From the NCBI GenBank assembly GCA_944470555.2, contig OX104132.1:9805755-9869754 (forward strand): 64,000 nt of DNA, written 5' to 3'. The notes beneath the pieces are model-generated. The model had not been told where the DNA came from. It saw nothing but the letters and a program-made list of their open reading frames with translations, and searched no databases. The stretch is from Heterobilharzia americana (taxonomy: Eukaryota > Platyhelminthes > Trematoda > Strigeidida > Schistosomatidae). Made by a program: the position numbers and the translations under genes. Positions 48,928-56,930 of the stretch are shown in pieces. Numbering within the stretch: position 1 is the first letter of the stretch; each line of letters starts with the position of its first letter.

Positions 48928-51900
48928 TGTTCTTTGGGTTCCTAGTAGAACATAGGGCTTCAGTAGCACGTCGCCATTCCACTCTCTTCTCTGTAGCCTT
49001 TTGAACCTGGCTCCATGACTGCCTATAACCTTTCATTTCTTCCTCACACGATCTACTCCATGTCACCCTCGCCTCGGATGCCCAACTCGTCATTTCCCCT
49101 TTGGATTCCACTCGAGGGCCTGGCTTGTAGAGTGATATCCCCAAATGGTCTTCTCAATCTATGTTCAATCCATCTCCACTTTCTTCGTCTGCATATTTGT
49201 TGGCCGATAGGTTCTTGGTTGGTTCGTTGACAGGTTAGAGTTCCTTGTTGCTTATTCTTTCTGGTCTCCTGATCCAATCTTCAGTACCGAGTGAGTGTAG
49301 GCGGCAGCTGTTGATGAATGTCTGTAGTTTGTTCGAAATCCTTTTCCTAACACGACAAGTTTCTCAACCATCACATAGAAGCACTGACTTACTTGACATT
49401 AGTGTTCAAAATTCGGATCTTCTTCCACATGCTGAGTGCAGTAGATCTCCACACTGATTTCAGGTTAATGAATGAAGGCCTCTCTTGCTGTCTTTCTGAT
49501 CCTAACTCTGACATCCTCATCTGTGCCGCCTGTAATTGAAACGACACTTTCTAGGTAGGTAGGTGAAAGAGACAACTTCCTTTAGATTCCTCACCTGATG
49601 GTGCTTGTTGTTGGTTGCGTATCTTCATCACCTGTATCTTCTCTACGTTCACCTGAAGGAATTCCCATCTTCACTGCCTCACCTCGCCTCTTCTGCCAAC
49701 TTGTTAGTTTTCGCCTATACATCTTCGACGAAATCCAAATCTTCTAGTGTTTTTTCATCGGTCAAACAGCGTATGCCCATCTTCTCGCTCCTCATAGTTT
49801 GTTGCATAATCCAGTCCACCCACCACCATCTACGCTGGTATACTATGGTGTTAATTTTTGGTCATAGGGTTCATTTTTGTACTTGTTGAAATTATGATAG
49901 ATAAACTGTGTTTATTTTTTTTTTTTATTCACCATTCTTTATAGATCAAATTGATGAGTATTTAAAACGAACCTTACAAGCAGATTTAACACTTATGGCA
50001 CCTGGTTTATATGTTCAAGCAGTACGAGTTACAAAACCAAAAATTCCTGAAGCTATACGACATAACTATGAAGCTATGGAAGCTGAAAAGACTAAATTAC
50101 TAATTGCTGAACAACATCAAAAATTAATTGAACGTGAAGCGGAAACTGAACGCCGTCGTGCAATAATTGGTTAGTTTAGTATCTTCAGTATAAAGTTGAT
50201 CAATGCCTATTGCTTTTGAAGGTTTGAGAATCTTTTACATATAATATTTGATCTCATTTCTCCATTTATTATTAATTGCTTGGATGTGTCAGACAATCTC
50301 ATTAATAAATATTTTCAACTTCATAGCCAGAACGAAAATGATGAGATTCTATCTACTTTACTTTTGACTGAAATGTTTTTTTAATTCATTGTTTTCATTT
50401 AAACCATATGCGTTACTTTGTTTTTTGGACTTTTATCTACGAGTTGGTCATCGAATAGTGGTCAATTCAATGTTCAGAATGATAATTCTGATTTTACTTG
50501 GTTGTGGGAAGCAGAGGAATCTAGGACACACGTTTCATCCTATTTGAGACTTATCAGCTAGTTGTACCTGTATCCGAGTGATTGATATTGTTCCTACTGA
50601 GACTCATATCTATCGCTTCAAACGCCAAAGCGTTATCCACTGGACATGATAACCATCTCTTGTACAACGAGTATTAGTTATAACTTTTTATTGGTGTACT
50701 TGTAATTCTCCGTTGTTTTACTGGATCGAGTTGTTCGACCTTTGTTGACATATGGGCTTCTATCCCAAATAGGACGAAATGCTTGTCTTGGATTCCTCTA
50801 CTAGCCACAACCAACTAAATTACCATCATTGACATTCAGGCAATATCGAGGCATCCACATACCAGCCCATATGCCAATAGAGGTCGGACAATTTGATCCA
50901 ATAAAGTAACAGAGAGCTACAAGTATATATCAATAACTAGTAATGACTACTAGCCGTTGTACAAGAAATGGCTATCGTTCCTCCATGGCATAGTGAATAA
51001 CGCCTTGGCGTTTGAAGCGATGGGTGTGAGGTTCGAGTGCCAGTGGGAATAACATCACTGACTGGGGTGCAGGTACATCTAGCTGTCGAGTCCCAAATTG
51101 GACTAAATGCGCGTCTTGGATTCCTCTGCTGGCCACAACCAACTAAATTACCATCAGTGACACTCAGGCAATATTGGGGCACCCGCATACCAGCCTATAT
51201 GCCAATAGAGGTTGAACAATTCGATCCAATAAAAAACGGAGGATTTCAAGTATATCAATAGATAACACTACCTGTCTGTCTAATAAACTATGAATGTTTA
51301 GTGATTTAACTTCAGTTATCTACCTTGATTGAAATGTAACGTTGGACTGATGATTGAATAAGATAAGGGCCATTAGAAAGGTTAAATATCAGGAAGTATT
51401 CACTGAAGACACATTACTTTCCAAACAAGAATAACTTATAACATGATTAGTAGTGACCTCAGCTCTGAGCTTCATCTGATGATAGTAGGTTATGTGATCA
51501 CTAGAGCTGCATCCAGTAAGTTGTTTTACACAAAAATAGCTGCTTACTAAACACAGAGCTGTTCTTTGTCTGACAATAACGCACGTTAAACTGACCATAT
51601 CCTTTTTTATAATTAGACTCAAGAATATGCCATAGCAATATTACATGCATGAAGAATTTCAGTCATCGAAGATAAGGTTTAGGATAACATTATATTAGCG
51701 AATAGCGAATGTGGAAAGAGGTCTATAATGTGAGAGGGGAATCAACGTCTCTTGTCATACTGTCAACTCTTTTTTTTGCTACTGAAAAGTGTGTTTACCC
51801 CCATCAATCCATGTTTATAAGCTGTTTATTTAATACTGTCATAAGTTTATGCGGTACGTTGAGTACTTTTCAGAATTCTTTAATCCATAGTCCTTGAAAT

Positions 51901-54900
51901 GAACTCACGAATTTGAACATGATTAAATTACTCTATCATTTAGTAGAACGTTTTCATCTGTTGACGTCCACCTTTACTACGGATATCTGTGTGCGAGACA
52001 GCGTTAGACTTCCTGAATAGATTATAGTTTCACCTTTTTAGTCTACATAGTGCACATATATCGTAAGATATATGTACAGTATACTATCGTATTGCTAATA
52101 ATGTGTACATCCCGGTAAGTCAACGAAACAATTAGGCTTGAAATCCACCCTAATATGCCCTTCCATCGTTTTAACTTACTTCAATACAAGAACAGTGTTA
52201 CTTACTAATCCTGAAATGATGGAGAATATTTGTAGCTTAGGTGGATGGTCTTGGTTGTATTGTGTTCTCCAAGTTGGGTTGTTTAGTTAGTTACTTGATG
52301 TCCATCCTAAAGAAGAACGGCTAACCACGAAACTTTATCGGAAGATGCCTACCCGTACAGCATCAACTACAAAGTCATCGACAGAAATCAATAAATGCAT
52401 CATCCTACCACACATGAAGAATATATCAGAAATCACAACAAGATTTGTTGAGACCACTTGGAATCGGTTTGGCTCATCAACCAACAAATTCCCATCAAAC
52501 CAAAGAGTACAACAACCAAAGAAGACAAGCCGATTATCATTTACAAAATCAACTGTAATAACTGTGGTCAACACTACATTGGACAAAGTGGTCACCCTCT
52601 TCGCCTTCGTCTACATGAACACCAATTGGTATTAAAAGTCACGACATTTCATCACTCATTTCAATGCATGTGGATAATTATGGAAATGAATTCAATTTCG
52701 ACAATGTAGAAATTCTGGACAGAGGAAACACAAAGAATATTAGAGAGTATAATTGCTTGTATTATACTGTCATTGATTGGACACAATTCATCGGTCTCTA
52801 TTGGCATATGTCTCCTGTGCGGATGCCTCGATATTACCTGTGTTTTAATTATAGTAATGATAGGTACTGGCTAGCAGTAAAATCCAGTATGCGCATTTCG
52901 TTCTATTTAGGACTTGTCTGCTGGATGTACCTGGCTCCCAGTGAGTGATGTTGTTCCCACCGGGATTCGAGCTCGGGACCGATCGCTTCAACAACAAGAT
53001 CCATCATTAATTTCAGACAGTTTCTAGAAGCTCGGTATTCAGGTCAGTATTAATTAATAGATGTATACACATAGACCCCATCTATCAACCAATGAGAGGA
53101 ATGATAAACGATAGAAAAATCAGAGGTCAAGCAGAGGAACAGCCAACAGGAAAATCTATCCAGTCAGTCCAGTGATACAAGAATCAAAGGAGACAACCAG
53201 TGACAAACTACTTCGTCAGGGCAAGCTACTAAATCACTCATGGGGAGATATTGACAGCTTACTTCATACTGAAGTTAGTCCTCATGATGTCTAGCAAGCC
53301 GAATAAAGCTCCACAACTAAGCAACCCAGCTCGGAGAACACAATACAACCAAGACTTACTAATGCTGCTTGTCTTTCCTCTCCTTCGGAAAAGAACGTTA
53401 GTAACTATCTTCATGAAGTCCAACTGAAGGTTCAATGTTTTAAAATATCTGCAGTGGTATGGGCTGTGGTTGATATCTACCACTTTGTGTCAATGAGGAT
53501 ATGTTGATGCTTGTTTGTCTATTCTTAAGTAGTGCTCAACCAAAACGAAGTTATATATCTTCTCAGGAACTAAATATAGATTTCATAAAGCCATAGGAAG
53601 GGTCTTCCGGCTCCTCAAATGTGACAGCATAATTAGTGTGCATTATATATGCGTTGGTACACGAAAATACTTGACTCATGTACCCTCAAAAAAATCACTA
53701 GACTGATAATCAAATTGATATTATACTCGTTATTAGACTTTTTGAGATGGAATCGAAAAATTGTACTGTCTTTGGAACGATCATTCAGAAGCCAATGGGT
53801 TTTGGTGGGCAAAAAACTTCGAAAGCTTTCTTTCTATTATTCATTAACAAGAACAAGGCATGTATCAGTGAAGAAGAAATATTTCTTATCAACGACTTCA
53901 TTATATCAAGCTGTACAGTCGTATTTATACTCAGTAAGGTGAAAGATAATTGCACTTAAACGAGATGCTCAGTCAATATGCAAAATAGACAATGATCGGT
54001 GTAGGTGGTGTGGTATTTGTTCAACTGGAACACATAGAAGATGGGTCACTGAATAAGGAGGAACTAATTGATAACAAGTGGTGAGATAAGCAACAAGTGC
54101 TGTCAAAGAATTGTAAAATGGTGATAATTAAAGCTGAAACGTGTACAATAGGTCAATGATTAAGGAATGGATTGATATTAATAAGTGAAATATGGATCAA
54201 ATGTTGTCAATGTAGTGAAAATTGGTGATAATAGAAGAGAAGTATACCAAAGTGAAGTGAAATGAAAATTGACAAAATCAACAAAATGAATTGTTAAGAC
54301 TAAGGTAAAGAAAGTGATTTCACAAAACATTACTGAATGTAAAGTTTCGATTTTTGTTCATGTATAGCCCTCTTTAAATTACTTAGCTATTGCAATGAGA
54401 ACCATAGAACCTAAGCCCTGTATACAAAAACATCTCAAACATTCTCATATTCTGCCTTGGCAATCTAAAAGAGGAAAAAGTTGATCTAAATGAGGTATAC
54501 AGTGATTGCTTTTTTGAGGGAGTTGTGGAGATTTGGAAATATTTCAAGCTGTTATTCATTATAGACTGACATCAGTTAAAGGAACAAACGAAACCTGGAA
54601 GCACTGGGCAGCTGTTTCGTCCCACTAGTATGGGACTCCTCAGTAGTGCGCACCCACGGCACCATCCCGCCAGGGATCTGTCCCGCGACCTTCAGGTTCC
54701 GCGGCCAGCGCGTTACCATTGAGCTAACCACTGGGTCAGAGTCCATTGCTCCGCATTCCCAACTTCTGTTAGCTCACGACATAGCACAATCGCCACCCAA
54801 TGTCATCGTTGAGTAACTGTCCTCACGACCATCAGGCTTTGACTCCACCGGTCACGACTTCTCAGTGGTGACTAGCTTCGAGAGGTATTCCCGAAGTTCC

Positions 54901-55604
54901 AATAAGAAGTCGTGACCGGTGGAGTCAAAGCCTGATGGTCGTGAGGACAGTTACTGAACGATGACATTGGATTCTGACTCAGTGGCTGAGTGTTAATGTA
55001 CTGGCCACGGAACCTGAAGGTCGCGGGCTCGATCCCTGGCGGGATGTTGTGAGTGCGTACTGCCGAGGAGTCCCGTACTAGGATAAAACAGCTGTCCAGT
55101 GCTCCCAGGTCTCCGTTGTCCCTCCAACTGATGTCAGTCTACGATGAATAATTGCTTGAAGCATCCACTATTCTTTTTGTTATGTAAATTATCAATTTTA
55201 TTACTGAATGATTAAATCTAACCGCTGAAATATTTTCTCTTTTTTGAATAGAAGCAGAAAAGGTACTTGAAGTTTCTGCAATTCAATGGCGTGCTAAAGT
55301 TGCCGCTCAAGAACAAGAACGTAAAGTTAGTGAAATAGCTGATGCTACACAACTGGCTCGATCTAAAGCTCTTACAGATGCTGAACATTATCGTGCTGTA
55401 AAAGAAGCTGAAGCTAGTCATCTAAAATTAACACCAGCATATTTAGAATTAGCAAAATATCAAGCTTTAGCACAGAATTCGAAAATTTACTTCACAGGTG
55501 ATCAAGGTAATCTTATAATGGATCTTATTAATCAAATATCTGTGAATATGCCAAAACAAAGTGCATCAATAAAAGAGGATCAAACTGATTCTTCACTTCA
55601 TTAG
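35737..55604 (+). CDS. ERLIN: Erlin (ER lipid-raft SPFH/prohibitin-domain protein), seven exons
   Basis: Joining 35737-35830, 35866-35969, 36022-36068, 39844-39905, 42984-43109, 49945-50169 and 55252-55604 gives 1011 nt, 336 residues plus TAG. Every junction is GT...AG and the frame is kept throughout. Human ERLIN1/2 are about 340-348 residues, so it is full length. Residues 7-24 form the N-terminal signal-anchor. The SPFH domain follows ([34 protein letters not shown] with a conserved N-glycosylation sequon at N109, [40 protein letters not shown]). Then comes a charged helical region and [15 protein letters not shown]. Erlins assemble on the luminal side of the ER membrane and, with RNF170 in vertebrates, promote degradation of activated IP3 receptors and restrain SREBP processing. 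The start ATG follows TTTTATAG, so a 5' UTR intron or spliced-leader addition site is possible. No AATAAA was found just downstream. Confidence 0.95.
35866..35969 (+). CDS. ERLIN: Erlin exon 2
   Basis: Codes residues 32-66, [13 protein letters not shown] to TYKPVQ, the start of the SPFH domain. It ends in CAG before GTATATAG. The next intron (35970-36021) is only 52 nt. Confidence 0.94.
36022..36068 (+). CDS. ERLIN: Erlin exon 3 (47 nt)
   Basis: Codes [15 protein letters not shown] and two bases of a serine codon finished by exon 4. The acceptor is TATATTAG and the donor [26 protein letters not shown] is one of the most conserved erlin segments. The exon is shorter than most exon finders expect. 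Confidence 0.94.
36069..37439. other. Erlin intron 3, first part
   Basis: AT-rich intronic sequence. A segment near 36290-36420 (CAGCCTTGTGCACATTC) is shared with 38325-38345 later in the same intron, so a diverged dispersed repeat is present twice. Confidence 0.5.
37440..37900 (+). pseudogene. Non-LTR retrotransposon C-terminal fragment in erlin intron 3
   Basis: Broken plus frames give [35 protein letters not shown] and further on a [24 protein letters not shown] reading, then CYMVMKH and a [13 protein letters not shown] segment. This is the region just after the RT of the endonuclease-RT family also seen at 40.5 kb. Both ends are truncated. Confidence 0.7.
37901..39296. other. Erlin intron 3, middle part
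   Basis: No gene. 38700-39060 has a faint resemblance to Penelope GIY-YIG sequence (CKVKYIG at about 38834-38850), too decayed for a firm call. Confidence 0.4.
39297..39765. repeat. Second-family hammerhead palindrome in erlin intron 3
   Basis: A minus-sense unit (39480-39297) and a plus-sense unit (39545-39765) lie head to head. Both have tRNA-like A/B boxes (B-box GAGTTCGAACC-like on minus near 39414-39424, GAGTTCGATCC at about 39641-39651 on plus). Ribozyme positions are 39391-39346 (minus) and 39670-39715 (plus). The minus copy keeps CTGAGGA but has a broken helix II. The plus copy has lost CTGA (reads TCAA). The plus end is only 78 bp before exon 4. Confidence 0.8.
39844..39905 (+). CDS. 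ERLIN: Erlin exon 4 (62 nt)
   Basis: Acceptor TTTTTCAG, donor GCG/GTAAGT. Codes [20 protein letters not shown] and on to the first base of V103. The phases match exon 3 (AG+T) and exon 5 (G+TT). Confidence 0.95.
40015..41350 (+). pseudogene. Non-LTR retrotransposon, RT to 3' end, in erlin intron 4
   Basis: Plus frames read [55 protein letters not shown] and then a 134-codon frame with [20 protein letters not shown] (catalytic YADD changed to YADG), [57 protein letters not shown] frameshift or small deletion joins to [54 protein letters not shown]. The 3' end is GGCAACTCGGAGGGTAACGC, CCTATGTTGATA and (GAT)n. The catalytic change makes it inactive. Confidence 0.88.
41460..41916. repeat. Second-family hammerhead palindrome, diverged, in erlin intron 4
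   Basis: Left minus-sense unit with ribozyme at 41596-41551. The core (CTGAGGA, helix II GTCC/GGAC, GAAA, GTC) is intact, but helix I is mismatched at its first pair and has two wobbles. The tRNA-like head follows (about 41620-41680). The right arm (41815-41916) is the inverted match of the distal part. The outer ends resemble GGGGGTTTGTGG...GTATTCATC and GATGAATAC. Confidence 0.75.
41917..42983. other. Erlin intron 4, 3' part
   Basis: AT-rich intron. Its end is a strong pyrimidine tract (42940-42983) leading to the exon 5 acceptor. Confidence 0.5.
42984..43109 (+). CDS. ERLIN: Erlin exon 5
   Basis: Acceptor TTTTTTTCAG, donor TCG/GTAAGT. Codes [20 protein letters not shown] and [20 protein letters not shown] with LF, ending with the first base of D145. 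NYT (N109) is the erlin N-glycosylation sequon, which fits a luminal SPFH domain. Confidence 0.96.
43211..43271. repeat. (TA)n microsatellite
   Basis: About 30 TA dinucleotide units in erlin intron 5, just after exon 5. Confidence 0.95.
43491..43656 (+). CDS. Unassigned exon-like segment in erlin intron 5
   Basis: A T-tract ending TTTTTTTTACGAG precedes an open segment that closes with CAGC/GTGAGT, a strong donor consensus. It reads [20 protein letters not shown], then [20 protein letters not shown], then [16 protein letters not shown]. The composition is protein-like (mixed charged and aromatic residues, not a simple repeat), but I recognise no family. It is not needed for full-length erlin. 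It could be an alternative exon, an exon of a nested gene, a captured gene fragment, or chance. Confidence 0.3.
43985..44200 (+). repeat. Diverged Sm-alpha-like hammerhead repeat
   Basis: Plus-sense head with A-box-like TCAGTAGCGTAATGG, B-box-like GATTCGATTCTC and CAACATCACTC. The ribozyme remnant at about 44115-44157 has lost CTGANGA and G12 but keeps the TCCTGGATTCCAGTGGCAG end. It is older than the other copies. Confidence 0.65.
44640..45900 (+). pseudogene. Ty3/gypsy RNase H and integrase relic in erlin intron 5
   Basis: In shifting plus frames: [16 protein letters not shown] (RNase H), [14 protein letters not shown] (RNase H end), [19 protein letters not shown] (HHCC zinc-binding start), [18 protein letters not shown] and PFSQT (first integrase aspartate region), [30 protein letters not shown] and [16 protein letters not shown] (second aspartate to glutamate region, usually PYHPQTNGxVERFN), then LMYG. 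Order is that of a gypsy pol 3' half. Frameshifts and stops are frequent. Confidence 0.8.
45901..46797. other. AT-rich intronic stretch
   Basis: No gene. It ends in a degenerate TTTATT/ATT run that borders the next element. Confidence 0.45.
46890..46935 (-). ncRNA. Type I hammerhead ribozyme, left arm, intact core
   Basis: Read 46935 to 46890: GCACTG, CTGAGGA, GTCC/GGAC helix II, GAAA, short helix III with loop ATCT, GTC, CAGTGC. It differs from the right-arm copy only in the helix III loop. Confidence 0.85.
47102..47147 (+). ncRNA. Type I hammerhead ribozyme, right arm, intact core
   Basis: GCACTG, CTGAGGA, GTCC/GGAC helix II with loop CATACTA, GAAA, helix III with loop AGCT, GTC, CAGTGC. 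It lies on the same strand as erlin, inside intron 5, so it would be present in the erlin pre-mRNA. Confidence 0.87.
47206..47941. other. Simple repeat then AT-rich intron
   Basis: (ATT)n at 47206-47229 follows the palindrome. The rest has no recognised feature. Confidence 0.5.
47942..48238. repeat. Third tRNA-like SINE family, inverted pair
   Basis: Minus-sense head at 48052-47985 has A-box TAGCCCATTTGG and B-box GGTTCAAATCC (perfect consensus), followed by CCAGATTTTCATC. The plus-sense partner at about 48150-48238 carries GGTTCGAATCC and the same CCAGATTTTCATC sequence, then the shared end CAGTACAAATACTAG. The acceptor stem does not pair fully and no convincing anticodon arm forms, so this is a SINE head and not a tRNA gene. 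No hammerhead is seen. Confidence 0.7.
48868..48927. repeat. (ATT)20 microsatellite, 3' tail of the RTE copy
   Basis: Twenty ATT units adjoin the 3' end of the following minus-strand RTE fragment, as expected for the simple-repeat tail of RTE elements. Confidence 0.9.
48928..49825 (-). pseudogene. SR2-like RTE 3' fragment in erlin intron 5
   Basis: Minus frames read WIMQQTM at the 5' end, a FDEDV-like linker, [16 protein letters not shown] sequence, [57 protein letters not shown] with [10 protein letters not shown] and the end LCSTRNPKN. It is 5'-truncated within the RT and broken by stops. It is close in sequence to the tails at 3.9 and 5.7 kb. Confidence 0.85.
49945..50169 (+). CDS. ERLIN: Erlin exon 6
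   Basis: Acceptor TTTATAG, donor TTG/GTTAGT. Codes from D145: [40 protein letters not shown], then [19 protein letters not shown] and [13 protein letters not shown]. It holds the end of the SPFH domain and the beginning of the charged helix used for oligomerisation. Confidence 0.96.
50490..51262. repeat. Inverted cluster of Sm-alpha-like hammerhead repeats in erlin intron 6
   Basis: Minus-sense head, body and ribozyme (50562-50519) plus an upstream tail (to about 50763) meet plus-sense units. The first, 50763-50930, is a tail with a truncated ribozyme (GAAATGC and GTC-like end, no CTGA). The second, 50965-51262, is full length with B-box GAGGTTCGAGTGCC and ribozyme at 51075-51121. Core residues are mutated: CTGATAA for CTGANGA in the minus copy, CTGTCGA plus CTAAA for CGAAA in the full-length plus copy. 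Confidence 0.75.
51263..52140. other. Erlin intron 6, AT-rich stretch
   Basis: No supported feature. The 62-codon frame at 51709-51897 has no recognisable relatives. Confidence 0.45.
52330..53200 (+). pseudogene. Penelope-like GIY-YIG endonuclease fragment, interrupted by a hammerhead repeat
   Basis: Plus frames give [19 protein letters not shown], then [20 protein letters not shown] and [15 protein letters not shown] (GIY-YIG with CxxC, YIGQ, R and EH), [18 protein letters not shown]. The reading stops at about 52753 and resumes at about 53007 with [15 protein letters not shown] and [11 protein letters not shown], the normal continuation of Penelope C-termini (REFLEAWxS...SINR.IDL.P.Y). The RT part is absent here. 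Confidence 0.82.
52753..53006 (-). repeat. Sm-alpha-like hammerhead repeat nested in the Penelope fragment
   Basis: Minus-sense: B-box GAGCTCGAATCCC (about 52962-52974), ribozyme region 52926-52882 with the core changed (CAGACAA in place of CTGACGA), body, and tail (GCCAATAGAGACCG) ending GTATAATACAAGCAAT at the Penelope junction. The A-box part is missing, so the insertion is 5'-truncated. Confidence 0.78.
53201..54510. other. Erlin intron 6, AT-rich stretch
   Basis: Possibly Penelope 3' sequence up to about 53500. Beyond that there is no recognised feature. Overlapping 70- and 97-codon frames at 53649-53959 show no family resemblance. Confidence 0.45.
54511..55160. mobile_element. Large hammerhead palindrome 92 nt upstream of erlin exon 7
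   Basis: Outer arms (54511-54862 and 54905-55160) are inverted copies of the second hammerhead family. The inner 61 bases (54802-54862 against 54905-54965) differ at one position. The loop is about 42 nt. Ribozyme positions are 54649-54601 (minus; core kept, but the cleavage triplet is GCC and so mispaired) and 55057-55102 (plus; CTGA changed to CCGA and GAAA context changed). Both therefore look inactive while the stem is still strong. Confidence 0.82.
55252..55604 (+). CDS. ERLIN: Erlin exon 7 and stop
   Basis: Acceptor TTTTTTGAATAG. Codes [20 protein letters not shown], the coiled, charged region with [20 protein letters not shown], then [20 protein letters not shown] with IYF (the most conserved C-terminal erlin motif), and a variable tail ending SSLH and TAG at 55602-55604. 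Confidence 0.96.
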
Positions 55605-55779
55605 CATTTTCTTATGAAATATTGTTGTCCAATTTTAGATATTTTTTCATTCAAATATAATGTTGTCAATTTTCTTTCTTACGCTTTCCTATGCTACTGA
55701 ATTCCACTTATTAGTTCTTCATTATTTATTTTAATCTGGAGGCTTGTGAGGGGGAGGGGGGAGGATATTTATTGATTTA

Positions 55780-55892
55780 ATGTTGGGATTCTCCATGGTG
55801 TGATATACTAGGGTAAAACACTTGTCTCCAGTGTTCTCAGGTTTCTAATACATCTCCAATTGATATCAGTTCATAGTGAATATCAACCTGGA
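55780..55892 (+). repeat. Second-family hammerhead repeat, 3' end only
   Basis: Matches the distal end of the family: CCAGTGTTCTCAGGTTTC, CCAATTGATATCAGTTCAT, GTGAATATCAACCTGG. The ribozyme 5' half is absent. It lies in the presumed erlin 3' UTR or just beyond. Confidence 0.65.
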
Positions 55893-56089
55893 ACTACTCA
55901 TTTTCTTTTCTACTTTTAATGATTGTATGTATTGTTGCAAACTACTCGAAAACGTAGGCGCTTTAAACTGGCTTTTACTACTAACCATAAGATGTTGCCA
56001 GCATCTGTATGCTTTACAATCTATGGTCTTATCCATATATCTTAAGAATTACTCATAATTACATCTTGTAAACGTCGTAAGCATTTTGT

Positions 56090-56930
56090 TCTGGGTTTCA
56101 TCGGTTAGTAGCCGATGAGATTTCTGCACGGATACAAAAGGCTCGATTGGCTTTTGCCAATTTGCGCCACCTATGGCGCTGCCGTGATATTCGTTTGTCT
56201 ATTAAGGGTCGCGTGTACTGCACAGCAGTCCGCTCTGTTCTACTGTATGGCTGTGAAACATGGCCATTGAAAGTGGAAGACATGAGAAGGTTACAGGTAT
56301 TTGACCACCGTTGCCTCCGTAGTATAGGACGTATTCCGTGGTGTCACCATGTGAGTAATGCAGAAGTTAGGTGTAGAGTTTTAGGGAGAAGAGGTAAGTC
56401 AGTCGACGAGGTTGTGAACCTTCATCGACTGAGATGGTTGGGACACGTACTACGTATGCCTATTCACCGATTGCCTCGTCACACAATGTTGGCTGAGGTG
56501 GGTCCAGGCTGGAAAAAGGCCCGAGGTGGCCAGACTAAAACATGGCACCAATGTATGAAGTCTCTGACTATTGGTTTAAGCCATGTAGGACGATGCAGAC
56601 TAGGTGGTTGGGGTCCACGGGACAAGAGGAACCAGTGGTTGGAGACCCTAGGTGATATGGCTCATAACCGATGTCAGTGGCTCAGATGTATCCCCACACA
56701 CATTATCCTCATCTTAACAACGCTATACCGAATCTCACTATTTTATCACTCCTCTTTCCTTTCTTCTCGTACTTTATATTTCTTTTGACTGCATTCACTT
56801 ATCTTCATCCTTCACCTCACTACCTTTTTACTTGATGTGCTGATATGAGGTGTGGCAACTCGGACCGTTACGCAGTAATGCCTGGTCCTATGTTGATAAT
56901 GATGATGATGATCTGGGTTTCATAAGGAGA
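56090..56930 (+). pseudogene. Non-LTR retrotransposon C-terminal fragment with long open frame
   Basis: A continuous reading begins near 56105 and includes a 213-codon frame (56147-56788): [120 protein letters not shown] and [10 protein letters not shown]. The 3' UTR ends CCTATGTTGATA(ATGATG)n. The RT itself is missing (5' truncation). It is the least decayed copy of this family in the window, so probably the youngest. Confidence 0.88.

Noticed and set aside
53649..53959. Overlapping 97- and 70-codon frames in erlin intron 6
   Set aside because: No splice-site support and no family resemblance.
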